A DNA stretch of 64,000 bases from contig NZ_RCVT01000002.1 in the NCBI RefSeq assembly GCF_016107325.1, forward strand, positions 806,001 through 870,000, given 5' to 3'. The notes beneath the pieces are model-generated. The model saw only the letters and a program-made list of their open reading frames with translations. It had not been told where the DNA came from and made no database searches. A program made the position numbers and the translations under genes. Source of the DNA: Sphingomonas sp. MA1305. GTDB taxonomy: Bacteria; Pseudomonadota; Alphaproteobacteria; Sphingomonadales; Sphingomonadaceae. Shown here one piece after another: positions 44,701 to 53,872 of this stretch (positions are counted from its first letter, which is position 1; each line of letters begins with the position of its first letter).

Positions 44701-45315
44701 ATGTCGAAGCGTGCAAGCGCCAAGTACAAGCTCGACCGGCGCATGGGCGAGAACATCTGGGGCCGCCCGAAGAGCCCGGTCAACAAGCGCGAATACGGCC
44801 CCGGTCAGCATGGCCAGCGCCGCAAGGGCAAGGTGTCGGACTTCGGCATCCAGCTGCGCGCCAAGCAGAAGCTCAAGGGCTATTACGGCGACGTCACCGA
44901 GAAGCAGTTCAAGGCGTCGTACATCGAGGCCGCCCGCATGAAGGGCGACACCGGTCAGAACCTGATCGGCCTGCTCGAGCAGCGCCTCGACATGATCGTC
45001 TATCGCGCCAAGTTCGCGCCGACGATCTTCGCCGCGCGGCAGCTGGTCAGCCATGGCCACATCCGCGTCAACGGCGTGAAGTGCAACGTCGCGTCGCGCC
45101 GCTGCTACGTCGGCGACGAGATCACGCTGGGCAAGAAGGCGCAGGAAATGGCGCTGGTGCTCGAGGCGCAGGGCCTCGCCGAGCGTGACGTGCCCGATTA
45201 CGTCGCCGCCGACGGCACGGCCAAGGTCACCTTCGTGCGTGTGCCGACGCTCGACGAAGTGCCCTATCCGGTAAAGATGGAGCCGAACCTGGTCGTCGAG
45301 TTCTACTCGCGCTAA
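44701..45315 (+). CDS. rpsD: 30S ribosomal protein S4
   Basis: A protein of 204 residues, standard length: [47 protein letters not shown], and the S4 RNA-binding domain [30 protein letters not shown]. It nucleates 16S rRNA folding. AAGGA precedes the ATG. Monocistronic, with a leader hairpin and a strong terminator. Confidence 0.98.
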   Translation: MSKRASAKYKLDRRMGENIWGRPKSPVNKREYGPGQHGQRRKGKVSDFGIQLRAKQKLKGYYGDVTEKQFKASYIEAARMKGDTGQNLIGLLEQRLDMIVYRAKFAPTIFAARQLVSHGHIRVNGVKCNVASRRCYVGDEITLGKKAQEMALVLEAQGLAERDVPDYVAADGTAKVTFVRVPTLDEVPYPVKMEPNLVVEFYSR

Positions 45316-45399
45316 GTCGAGCGAGGCAGGACCGGCCGGCGGGCTTTGCCCGTCCGACGTCGCGGCTTTGCCGTGACACCAGCCGATCGGAACACAAGA

Positions 45400-45426
45400 G
45401 GGCGGCCCCGCGGGGCCGCCCTTTTT
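45400..45426 (+). terminator. Rho-independent terminator of rpsD
   Basis: GGGCGGCCCCG and CGGGGCCGCCC pair over 11 bp (the central bases form the loop) and run directly into TTTTT. It lies 85 nt after the rpsD stop. One of the clearest intrinsic terminators in the window. Confidence 0.92.
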
Positions 45427-45536
45427 CGTTGCGACGCCGCCGCATCCACCCTGCACGGTGACGGCGCTCTCGCCACCGTGGACAAGCCGTCCTCCCCGCG
45501 CCAAAAGGCAGCGCATACTGCCCCAAATCGGAGCCC

Positions 45537-47177
45537 ATGATGCGTCGCCTGCTTCTCGCCGCTCTTCTCTCTGCCACGGCCGCGCCCGCCGTCGCGCAGA
45601 CCGCCCCCCAGATCTCGGTCGACACGATGAAGGAGGTCACCAAAACCCTGTCGTCCGACGCCTTCGAAGGGCGCGCGCCGGGCAGCGCCGGCGAGACCAA
45701 GACGCTCGCCTATCTGCAGGAACAGTTTGAAAAGGCGGGGCTGAAGCCCGGCAACAAGGGCCGCTGGCTGCAGGACGTGCCGCTGGTCGAGATCACCGCC
45801 AAGAACGTCTCGGCCCTGACCTTCACCGGCGGCAAGACCCCGTTGAGCCTCGCTTATGGTCCCGACATGGTGGTCGGCACCTATCGCGTTACCCCGCATA
45901 TCGACGTGAGGGACAGCGACGTCGTCTTCGCCGGCTATGGCATCGTCGCGCCCGAAAAGGGCTGGAACGATTATGCCGGCCTCGACGTGAAGGGGAAGAC
46001 GGTGATCGTCCTGATCAACGATCCCGACTGGCAGACCAAGGATCTGAACGGTCCGTTCAACGGCCGCGCGATGACCTATTACGGGCGGTGGACCTACAAA
46101 TATGAGGAAGCGGCGCGGCAGGGCGCGGCGGCGGTGATTATCGTCCACCAGACCGAACCCGCCGCCTATGGCTGGAATGTCGTCCGGTCGAGCAACACCG
46201 GTGCCGCGCACGTCGCCGATGCCGCCGATGGCCATATGCATGACACGGCGGCGCACGGCTGGATGCAGCTCGACAAGGCGCGCGCCTTGTTCGCCAGCGC
46301 CGGCAAGGATTTCGACCAACTCGCCGCCGCCGCCAAGGTCAAGGGGTTCCGCCCGGTGCCGCTCGGCGTGAAGGCGTCGGTGTCGTTCGACAACACGATC
46401 AGCAAGCAGATCTCGCACAACGTCGTCGGCATCCTGCCGGGGCGCGAGGCGCCGAACGAATATGTCCTGCTGTCGGCGCATTGGGATCACCTCGGCCATT
46501 GCACGCCGGTCAACGGCGACGGCATCTGCAACGGCGCGGTCGACAATGCCGACGGCACTGCGGCGCTGGTCGCGCTGGCGCAGGCCAACGCCAAGGCGGG
46601 CCCGGCGCGGCGATCGATGGTGTTCGTCGCGCTGACCGCAGAGGAATCGGGGCTGCTCGGCTCGGCCTATTATGGCGACAATCCGATCTACCCGCTCAGC
46701 CAGACGGTCGGCGGTGCCAATATGGATGCGCTCGGCATGTACGGCCCGGCCAAGGACGTGATCGTCGTCGGCGGCGGCAAGTCGGAACTGGACGGCTATC
46801 TCAACGCTGCGCTGAAGCGGCAGGGCCGCTATGCGACGCCGGAGCCGACGCCGGAAAAGGGCTTCTACTATCGCTCCGACCATTTCAGCCTGGCCAAGCA
46901 CGGCGTGCCGATGGTCTATTTCGAGACCGGCCAGGACCTGGTCACCGGCGGCCGCGCCGCGGGCGAGGCGGCGGCCAAGGATTATGAGGAGCATCGCTAC
47001 CACGCGCCGCAGGACGAATATGATCCCAAATGGGATTGGCGCGGGGTCGAGCAGGACGTGCAGCTCTATTACATGATCGCCCGCGATCTTGCGGACGGCA
47101 CGGCTTGGCCGAACTGGGTGCCGGGTGATGAATTCCGCGCGATCCGCGACAAGAGCCGCGCCGGGGCTGCCCGATGA
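45537..47177 (+). CDS. exported M28-family aminopeptidase with PA domain
   Basis: A protein of 546 residues with signal peptide (MMRRLLLAALLSATAAPAVAQ). A protease-associated domain lies in about 110-260. The di-zinc centre of M28 peptidases is visible: SAHWDHLG (about 313-320), GAVDNADG (about 333-340), catalytic Glu pair in TAEESG (about 367-372), NMDALG (about 394) and a last His in YRSDHF (about 442). It probably trims N-terminal residues from peptides in the periplasm. Its stop overlaps the aguA start (ATGA), tying it to the agmatine pathway genes. Confidence 0.9.
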   Translation: MMRRLLLAALLSATAAPAVAQTAPQISVDTMKEVTKTLSSDAFEGRAPGSAGETKTLAYLQEQFEKAGLKPGNKGRWLQDVPLVEITAKNVSALTFTGGKTPLSLAYGPDMVVGTYRVTPHIDVRDSDVVFAGYGIVAPEKGWNDYAGLDVKGKTVIVLINDPDWQTKDLNGPFNGRAMTYYGRWTYKYEEAARQGAAAVIIVHQTEPAAYGWNVVRSSNTGAAHVADAADGHMHDTAAHGWMQLDKARALFASAGKDFDQLAAAAKVKGFRPVPLGVKASVSFDNTISKQISHNVVGILPGREAPNEYVLLSAHWDHLGHCTPVNGDGICNGAVDNADGTAALVALAQANAKAGPARRSMVFVALTAEESGLLGSAYYGDNPIYPLSQTVGGANMDALGMYGPAKDVIVVGGGKSELDGYLNAALKRQGRYATPEPTPEKGFYYRSDHFSLAKHGVPMVYFETGQDLVTGGRAAGEAAAKDYEEHRYHAPQDEYDPKWDWRGVEQDVQLYYMIARDLADGTAWPNWVPGDEFRAIRDKSRAGAAR

Positions 47178-48172
47178 GCCTGCCGACCCCGCCCGCCGAA
47201 TGGGCGCCGCACCGGGCGGTGTGGATCGGCTTCCCCTCGCACCCCGAATTGTGGGTCGAGGATCTGGAGCCGGCGCGCCGCGAGGTCGTCGCCTTCGCCC
47301 GCGCCGTCCATGCCGATGGCCGCGGCGAGCAGGTGATCCTGGTCGCCGCCGATGCCGAGGCCGGCGCGGCGGCGGAGGCGATGGCGCCCTTCGCCCAGGT
47401 CGTCGTCGAGCCGTTCGGCGACATTTGGCTACGCGACACCGCGCCGATCCTGCTCGACAATGGCGAGGCGGCGGACTTCGACTTCAACGGCTGGGGCGGC
47501 AAATACGACCTGCCCGGCGACGACACGATCGGGCTGCGGCTCGGCCAGTCGATCGGCGCCAAGGTCGGCTATTGCAATTGGGTGCTTGAGGGCGGCGCGA
47601 TCGACGGCGACGGCACCGGTACGGTGGTGACCACCGAGCAATGCCTGCTCAATGCCAACCGCAACCCGACGATGACCAAGGCCGATATCGAGGCGCGGCT
47701 GCGCGACGATCTGGGCTTCACCAAGGTGGTGTGGCTCGGCGACGGGCTGCTCGGCGACCATACCGACGGCCATGTCGACAATCTCGCCCGCTTCGTCGGC
47801 GAGAATCGCGTGGCGCTGCCGCGGGCGGCGGAGAACGACCCGAACTGGCAGGTCTATCAGCATGCCGAGCGCGACCTGCGCAACGCGGGGCTGGACGTCG
47901 TGCTGATCCCCTCGCCGGGCCGCATCCTGCGCGACGAGGAGGTCGTGCCGGCGAGCTACATGAACTTCTACATCGGCAATGCCGCGGTGGTCGTGCCGCT
48001 CTACGGCAGCGACAATGACCAGGCGGCAGTGCGGGCGATCCAGGCGATCTTCCCCGACCGCGAGGTGGTGGGCCTCCGCGCCGACCATATCCTGACCGGC
48101 GGCGGCAGCTTCCATTGCATCAGCCAGCAGATCCCGCTCGCCGGATCGCACGACGCCGCCGACCAGGACTGA
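47174..48172 (+). CDS. aguA: agmatine deiminase
   Basis: A protein of 332 residues of the guanidino-modifying fold: EWAPHRAVWIGFPSH, DIWLRDTAPILL, DFNGWGGKY, LEGGAIDGDGTGTVVTTEQCLLN, DGHVDNLARFV and the nucleophile Cys315 in GGGSFHCISQQIP. It converts agmatine to N-carbamoylputrescine, which the aguB product two genes on turns into putrescine. Slightly shorter than typical members (about 365). Overlaps the M28 peptidase gene by 4 nt. Confidence 0.95.
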   Translation: MSLPTPPAEWAPHRAVWIGFPSHPELWVEDLEPARREVVAFARAVHADGRGEQVILVAADAEAGAAAEAMAPFAQVVVEPFGDIWLRDTAPILLDNGEAADFDFNGWGGKYDLPGDDTIGLRLGQSIGAKVGYCNWVLEGGAIDGDGTGTVVTTEQCLLNANRNPTMTKADIEARLRDDLGFTKVVWLGDGLLGDHTDGHVDNLARFVGENRVALPRAAENDPNWQVYQHAERDLRNAGLDVVLIPSPGRILRDEEVVPASYMNFYIGNAAVVVPLYGSDNDQAAVRAIQAIFPDREVVGLRADHILTGGGSFHCISQQIPLAGSHDAADQD

Positions 48173-48176
48173 CGTC

Positions 48177-48527
48177 GTGGCGGCGTGGCTGGTCCGGGCG
48201 GCGCTGTCCGGCGTGATCGTCGCGCTGGTCGCGTTGATCGCGCGGCGCAGCCCGGCGGCGGGGGCGCTGGTCGCCTCGCTGCCGCTGGTGTCGGTCCTCG
48301 GCATGATCTGGCTGTGGCACGACACGCGCGATCCGGTCCGCCTCGCCGATCATGCGCAGGCGACTGTGTGGTACGTGCTGCCGTCGCTGCCGATGTTCCT
48401 GCTGATCCCGGCGCTGCTGCGCCACGGTGTCGGCTTCTGGAGCGCGCTGGGCGCGGGTTGCGCCGTCACATTCCTGCTCTATCTCGCCACGGTTGCGATC
48501 GCCGCGCGATTCGGCGTCACTCTCTAG
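48177..48527 (+). CDS. DUF3147 family membrane protein
   Basis: A protein of 116 residues with four membrane helices: LVRAALSGVIVALVALIAR, AGALVASLPLVSVLGMIWLW, WYVLPSLPMFLLIPALL, and FLLYLATVAIAARF, with a SPAAGALVASLPLVS core typical of DUF3147. Starts with GTG 4 nt after aguA and is followed by aguB after 8 nt, so it belongs to the same transcript. Function unknown; a polyamine-related transport role would be a guess from position only. Confidence 0.82.
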   Translation: MAAWLVRAALSGVIVALVALIARRSPAAGALVASLPLVSVLGMIWLWHDTRDPVRLADHAQATVWYVLPSLPMFLLIPALLRHGVGFWSALGAGCAVTFLLYLATVAIAARFGVTL

Positions 48528-48535
48528 GATCGTCC

Positions 48536-49392
<857 letters not shown>

Positions 49393-49396
<4 letters not shown>

Positions 49397-50226
49397 TCGT
49401 TGCGGGACTAATATTCGCGCTGGCGATACAGGCGGTCCCGCAGCAGACGACATCGTCCCCCGCCACTTCCGCGACCCAGCAGAATGCTCCGAAATCTGAC
49501 GATATCGTCGTTACGGGCTTGCCCGACCTCGACGATCCCAAATCCGCGGTGACGCATCGCACGCTGAGCAGCGGTAAAATCGGCGGTGGCCCGCAACAGA
49601 GTGCCGCCGTCTTCGCGCTGGCCGAGCGCTTTACGAAATGCGCGATCACGCCCGGCATGCGCGACACGTCCGATCTCAGGGCCGCGATCGATGGCGTCAT
49701 CAACAGCCCGCGCCAGTCGTTCGGCCAGACCCAATTCGTCAAAAAGCACTCGACCTGCGCGCAGGACGTGTTTGCGGCCCAACATTTCGGGAATGCGGCA
49801 GCTGCCGGCGGCTATGATTCGAGCTATTACGATCGTGGCGCGATGACCTTGCGTATCGTGCAATTGTTCAGCCCCGATCTGACACTGACCAAGGATCAGA
49901 CCGCGGACGCCGATGTTCAGGCGCGCTTCAATCTGCGTGAAATTCCTCTAGCCAAGTTTCGCCTGCCAACCGACCGGCGCTTCTTCGAAATGGCGATCTG
50001 CCAGGTTCGGCAGGCCCCCGAACTGTCGGTGCGGTTGATCAAGGCCAACGGCTATGACGAGATCACCCGCACCGAGGCGGCGATCGTCAACGCGACGCCG
50101 GATTGCACTGGTCATGCGAAGAAGGTGTTCTTCGATTTCGCGCAATTCCGCTTCTACATCGCCGACGCGGTCTATCGCTGGGCGGTGGCGGCCAAGGGTG
50201 TCGACACGCTGATTCCTACGTCTTGA
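49393..50226 (+). CDS. exported hypothetical protein with a DDIVVTG motif
   Basis: A protein of 277 residues with a short signal peptide (MIVAGLIFALAIQAVPQQ) and a Ser/Thr/Gln-rich stretch leading to DDIVVTGLPDLDDP at 36-49. The globular part has several Cys (FTKCAITPGM, HSTCAQDVF, MAICQVR, ATPDCTG) that could pair. DDIVVTG-type motifs occur near the mature N-termini of sphingomonad TonB receptors, but no barrel is present here. I recognise no family of known function. It is the last gene of the M28-agu string and overlaps the convergent UDG gene by 11 nt. G+C content drops somewhat compared with neighbours. Confidence 0.7.
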
Positions 50227-50893
50227 GCGCCAGCGCCCGCGCGAAGATTGCTGCGAACATCGCCGGCGTCAGCCGGCCGGTGTTCTGGTTGTAGCGCGAG
50301 CAATGATAGCTATCGATCACGATCCGTCCGTCGGGCAAGCGATGCTCGGCGCCATGGGCGAAACGGGCCTTGGGCAGCTTGCCGCCCAGCGCCTTGATCA
50401 CCGATTGATGCGCGATCTGGCCGAGCGCCACCACCACCCGCACCGCGGGCAGGACGGCGAGTTCCGCCTCCAGGAAGGGGCGGCAGGTGCGGATCTCGTC
50501 GGGCGTCGGCTTGTTCTCGGGCGGCAGGCATTTGACCGCGTTGAGGATGATCGCGCCGTTCAGCGCCAGCGCCTCGTCCGCCTTGCCGGTATAGCTGCCC
50601 TCCGCCAGGCCCGCCGCAATCAGCGTATCGTAGAGCAACGGGCCGGACCGGTCGCCGGTGAACGGGCGGCCGGTGCGGTTGGCCCCCTGCCGCCCCGGTG
50701 CGAGGCCGACGATCGCCAGCCAGGCGGCCGGGTCGCCGAAGGCAGGGACGGGCGCATTCCACCATTGCGGCAGTTCGGCACGCAGTTCCTCGCGAACCGT
50801 GACCAAGCGCGGGCAGAGCGGGCAGTCGCGCGGCGGCTCGACCGCGAGCAGGGGCGCGCCAGACAGCGTCGGCGGCATGATTTCCAAAGACAT
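50216..50893 (-). CDS. uracil-DNA glycosylase, iron-sulfur type (family 5, UdgB-like)
   Basis: A protein of 225 residues. VGLAPGRQGANRTGRPFTGDRSG is the motif of family-5 uracil glycosylases (GLAPG replacing GExPG of family 4). Four Cys fit a 4Fe-4S cluster: two in RDCPLCPRL, one in AVKCLPPENKP, one in IRTCRPFLE. Later SYHCSRYNQNTGR holds the conserved His. It removes uracil and other deaminated bases. Start 50893 (MSLEIMPP) or 50878 (MPPTLSG, better ribosome site). Divergent from folK by 23 nt. Confidence 0.9.
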   Translation of the reverse strand: MSLEIMPPTLSGAPLLAVEPPRDCPLCPRLVTVREELRAELPQWWNAPVPAFGDPAAWLAIVGLAPGRQGANRTGRPFTGDRSGPLLYDTLIAAGLAEGSYTGKADEALALNGAIILNAVKCLPPENKPTPDEIRTCRPFLEAELAVLPAVRVVVALGQIAHQSVIKALGGKLPKARFAHGAEHRLPDGRIVIDSYHCSRYNQNTGRLTPAMFAAIFARALALKT

Positions 50894-50916
50894 GGCAACC
50901 GCGTTAGGGCGAGCGC

Positions 50917-51393
50917 GTGGCGACGACAATCTATGCGATCGGCCTCGGCTCCAATCGGCGCGGCCGGCACGGCGACCCGGCAACGGAGGTACGCGCGGCG
51001 CTGGCGGCGATCGGCGGCGTGGTCGCCGCCTCGCCGGTGATCGCGACGCCGCCGCTCGGCCCGTCGATCCGCCGCTTCGCCAATGCGGCCGCGCTGATCG
51101 CGAGCGCCGAGACACCGCCGCAATTGCTGGCGCGGCTGAAGCGGATCGAGGCGGCCTTCGGCCGTCGCCGCGGTCGGCGCTGGGGCGCGCGGGTGATCGA
51201 CCTCGACATCCTGCTCTGGTCGGGCGGGCGCTGGCACGCCCGCGACCTGACGGTGCCGCACGCCGCGATGCGCGAGCGGGCCTTCGTGCTGCGCCCCCTG
51301 CTGCACATCGCGCCGTCCTGGCGCGATCCGGTCAGCGGCCGAACGCTGCGTCAACTCGCCGCGAGGATTGACCGGCGGCGTCCGCGCGCCTAG
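50917..51393 (+). CDS. folK: 2-amino-4-hydroxy-6-hydroxymethyldihydropteridine pyrophosphokinase
   Basis: A protein of 158 residues, GTG start: YAIGLGSNRRGRHG, IRRFANAAALIAS, the RRWGARVIDLDILLW block that binds magnesium and ATP, and LTVPHAAMRERAFVLRPL. It pyrophosphorylates the pterin in folate synthesis. The usual partner folB/folP genes are not here. tRNA-Lys begins 22 nt downstream, so the two may share a transcript. Confidence 0.94.
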   Translation: MATTIYAIGLGSNRRGRHGDPATEVRAALAAIGGVVAASPVIATPPLGPSIRRFANAAALIASAETPPQLLARLKRIEAAFGRRRGRRWGARVIDLDILLWSGGRWHARDLTVPHAAMRERAFVLRPLLHIAPSWRDPVSGRTLRQLAARIDRRRPRA

Positions 51394-51415
51394 GCCGCCC
51401 TCTCGCCGATGGCAG

Positions 51416-51491
51416 GGGTCCGTAGCTCAGTTGGTAGAGCAAGCGACTTTTAATCGAGAGGTCCCGGGTTCGAGTCCCGGCGGACCCACCA
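51416..51491 (+). tRNA. tRNA-Lys (anticodon TTT), CCA encoded
   Basis: 76 nt fold as a tRNA: acceptor GGGTCCG/CGGACCC with A73 and encoded CCA, D stem GCTC/GAGC with loop AGTTGGTA, T arm CCGGG-TTCGAGT-CCCGG, variable loop AGGTC, and anticodon loop CTTTTAA (TTT, lysine). The anticodon stem AGCGA/TCGAG has only three Watson-Crick pairs; 27-43 and 28-42 are A-G and G-A mismatches. Other parts are intact, so it is probably functional, but the mismatch is unusual. The PAP2 reading frame abuts it directly. Confidence 0.93.
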
Positions 51492-51571
51492 TCGGTGCCG
51501 AACCGCCCGCGCCGCGGCGGCTGCCGTCCCTGCTCGCCGGCTTCGCGGCGATCGCCGCCGGTCTCGCCCTG

Positions 51572-52153
51572 ATGCTCGCCGGCGCCTATGCCACCGGCCG
51601 CTGGCCCTTCGCCTTCGACCGCGCGATCCTGGTCGGCATGCGCGCCTGGCATGGCCCCGCCTGGCTGCCGAAGGTCGCGGCGGACGTCACCGCGCTCGGC
51701 GGCGGGGTGGTGCTGACCATCGTCGTCGTCGCCGTCACCGGCCTGCTGCTCGTGCAGCGGCTGTGGCTGACCGCTCTGGCGGTGGCGGCGGCCAGCCTGT
51801 CGGCAGGGGTAATGGTCGACCTGATCAAGGGCTTCGCGGTGCGGGCGCGCCCCGAGCTGGTGCCGCACCTGGTCGACGTCACCGGTTACAGCTTCCCGAG
51901 CGGCCATGCCGCGTCGAGCGCCTGCATCTACCTGACGCTCGCCGCGCTGGGCGGCCAGGTGACGCCGTCGCGCGCCACCCGCCGTTACCTGCTCATCGTC
52001 GCGGTCATCCTGGTCGGCGCGATCGGCACCAGCCGTGTCTATCTTGGCGTGCACTGGCCCAGCGACGTGATCGCCGGCTGGAGTTTCGGCACCCTATGGG
52101 CGTTGGGCTGGTGGCTCGCCACTGCCGGCGCGCGGCGCGCGATGCGCGACTAG
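51572..52153 (+). CDS. PAP2-family phosphatase (start uncertain)
   Basis: The acid-phosphatase signature is complete: KGFAVRARP, SFPSGHAASS, and SRVYLGVHWPSDVIAG. About five membrane helices. PAP2 proteins dephosphorylate lipid phosphates such as undecaprenyl pyrophosphate or phosphatidic acid in the periplasm. The first in-frame ATG is 51572, giving 193 residues, but the frame upstream (LPSLLAGFAAIAAGLAL) encodes a credible first membrane segment and runs straight back into tRNA-Lys with no ATG, GTG or TTG between. The true start may be a rare codon there. It ends 4 nt into galE. Confidence 0.8.
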   Translation: MLAGAYATGRWPFAFDRAILVGMRAWHGPAWLPKVAADVTALGGGVVLTIVVVAVTGLLLVQRLWLTALAVAAASLSAGVMVDLIKGFAVRARPELVPHLVDVTGYSFPSGHAASSACIYLTLAALGGQVTPSRATRRYLLIVAVILVGAIGTSRVYLGVHWPSDVIAGWSFGTLWALGWWLATAGARRAMRD

Positions 52154-53145
52154 CCGCGCTCCGCCAGCTTGCGCTCCCAGGCGAGCGCGTCCTGCACGAT
52201 CGTGTCGAGATCATCACGCTGCGGTCGCCACGGCAGCGTCGCGAGGATCGCGGCATTGTCGGCGACCAGTTCCGCCGGATCGCCGGCGCGACGCCCCTCC
52301 AGCCGGCGCTCGATCGTGCGGTTGGTGACCCGGTCGATCGCGTCGAGCACCTCGAGCACCGAGAAGCCGCGGCCATAGCCGCAGTTCAGCACATGGCTTT
52401 CGCCCGGCCGCTCGACCAGCAGTTCCAGCGCCGCGACATGCGCGGCGGCTAGATCGCTGACGTGGATGTAATCGCGCACGCCGGTGCCGTCGCGGGTCGG
52501 AAAGTCGGTGCCGTAGACGCCGACATGGCCGCGCTTGCCGGTCGCCGCCTCGACTGCGATCTTGATCAGATGCGTGGCGCCGACGGTCGACTGGCCGGTC
52601 CGGCCCTGCGGATCGGCGCCCGCGACGTTGAAATAGCGCAGCGCGCAATAGTTGATGGGATGGGCGGCGGCGACGTCGCGGAGCATGAACTCCGTCATCA
52701 GCTTCGACATGCCATAGGGATTGATCGGCGCCTTCGGATCGCCCTCTGCGACGGGGACCTTCTCGGGCGTACCATAGGTCGCGGCGGTCGAGGAGAAGAT
52801 GAAGTGCGGCACGCCGCATGCCACCGCGCTCTCCAGCAGGTCGCGCGTCGCCGCGGTGTTGTTGCGATAATATTTGAGCGGGTCGCTGACCGATTCGGGC
52901 ACCACGACCGAGCCGGCGAAATGCATGATCGCACGGACCCGGTGGTCGCGGATGACGTCGCGCAGCGCCGGGTCGGCGACGTTCATCGTCACCAGCGTGG
53001 CCCGCGGATCGACGGCCCAATCGAAGCCGGTGACCAGATTGTCGACCACGACCACGTCATAGCCTGCATCGCACAGCGCCAGCACGGCATGGCTGCCGAT
53101 ATAGCCGGCACCGCCCGTCACCATCACTTTGCCGTCGATCGCCAT
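52150..53145 (-). CDS. galE: UDP-glucose 4-epimerase
   Basis: A protein of 331 residues: NAD-binding GGAGYIG at 11-17, catalytic Ser in FSSTAATYG, Tyr-Lys in INPYGMSK, then ALRYFNVAGADP and HLIKIAVEAA, characteristic of GalE. It interconverts UDP-glucose and UDP-galactose for polysaccharide synthesis. The stop overlaps the PAP2 stop by 4 nt. Divergent from msrA. Confidence 0.93.
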   Translation of the reverse strand: MAIDGKVMVTGGAGYIGSHAVLALCDAGYDVVVVDNLVTGFDWAVDPRATLVTMNVADPALRDVIRDHRVRAIMHFAGSVVVPESVSDPLKYYRNNTAATRDLLESAVACGVPHFIFSSTAATYGTPEKVPVAEGDPKAPINPYGMSKLMTEFMLRDVAAAHPINYCALRYFNVAGADPQGRTGQSTVGATHLIKIAVEAATGKRGHVGVYGTDFPTRDGTGVRDYIHVSDLAAAHVAALELLVERPGESHVLNCGYGRGFSVLEVLDAIDRVTNRTIERRLEGRRAGDPAELVADNAAILATLPWRPQRDDLDTIVQDALAWERKLAERG

Positions 53146-53167
53146 CTAATCGGTCCCCTGTCGTACG

Positions 53168-53195
53168 TTGCGCCGCGGTAGCGACATCCTATCTT
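53168..53195 (+). promoter_or_regulatory. sigma-70-type promoter for msrA
   Basis: TTGCGC and TATCTT are 16 nt apart, 20 nt before the msrA ATG, and AAGGAGA follows as ribosome site. The TATCTT lies close to the gene, giving a leader of about 13 nt. Confidence 0.5.
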
Positions 53196-53214
53196 GGACG
53201 CAAAGGAGACTATC

Positions 53215-53757
53215 ATGACGGACTATGCGACGCTGGCCGGCGGCTGCTTCTGGTGCACCGAGGCGGTGTTCAAGGACGTGATCGGCGTCGAGAGCGTCGA
53301 CAGCGGCTACATCGGCGGTTCGGTGCCCAATCCGACCTATAAGCAGGTCTGCGGCGGCGATACCGGCCATGCGGAGGCGATCCGCGTCGGCTTCGATCCG
53401 GCGCAGATCAGCTATGCCGAGCTGCTCGACATCTTCTTCGCGACGCACGACCCGACGCAGCTCAACCGCCAGGGCAATGACGTCGGTACGCAATATCGTT
53501 CGGCGATCTTCCCGGCCGACGAGGCGCAGGCCGCCGAAGCGCGCGCCGCGATCGAGCGCGCGGGCGAAACCGCCGGGCGGATCGTCACCACCATCGAACC
53601 GATGGCGGAATGGTATCCGGCCGAAGGCTATCACCAGGATTATTGGGAAACCTCGGGCCGGTCGAACCCCTATTGCATGGCGGTGATCCCGCCCAAGCTG
53701 CAGAAGCTGCGCAAGAGCTTCCAGGCGCGGTCCAGGGCGGCGGCGGTCAGCGCGTAA
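53215..53757 (+). CDS. msrA: peptide methionine sulfoxide reductase MsrA
   Basis: A protein of 180 residues with the catalytic GGCFWC (Cys11 and 14), then [49 protein letters not shown] and EGYHQDYWE. It reduces methionine-S-sulfoxide using thioredoxin. The extra Cys in PYCMAVI near the end may resolve the disulfide. A UUCG-loop terminator follows 8 nt after the stop. Confidence 0.96.
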   Translation: MTDYATLAGGCFWCTEAVFKDVIGVESVDSGYIGGSVPNPTYKQVCGGDTGHAEAIRVGFDPAQISYAELLDIFFATHDPTQLNRQGNDVGTQYRSAIFPADEAQAAEARAAIERAGETAGRIVTTIEPMAEWYPAEGYHQDYWETSGRSNPYCMAVIPPKLQKLRKSFQARSRAAAVSA

Positions 53758-53765
53758 TGATTGAG

Positions 53766-53792
53766 AGGCCGTCCTTCGGGGCGGCCTTTTTT
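53766..53792 (+). terminator. Rho-independent terminator of msrA
   Basis: AGGCCGTCC, tetraloop TTCG, GGGCGGCCT, then TTTTT. The stem has 8-9 bp including one T-G pair. It is a classical intrinsic terminator with a stable UUCG loop. Confidence 0.93.
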
Positions 53793-53872
53793 CACGCGGA
53801 GGCGCGGAGATGTGGCGCTCGCGGCGCCGCGGGCGACATCTTCGCGGCTTCGCGTCTTCGCGTGCACCGACT

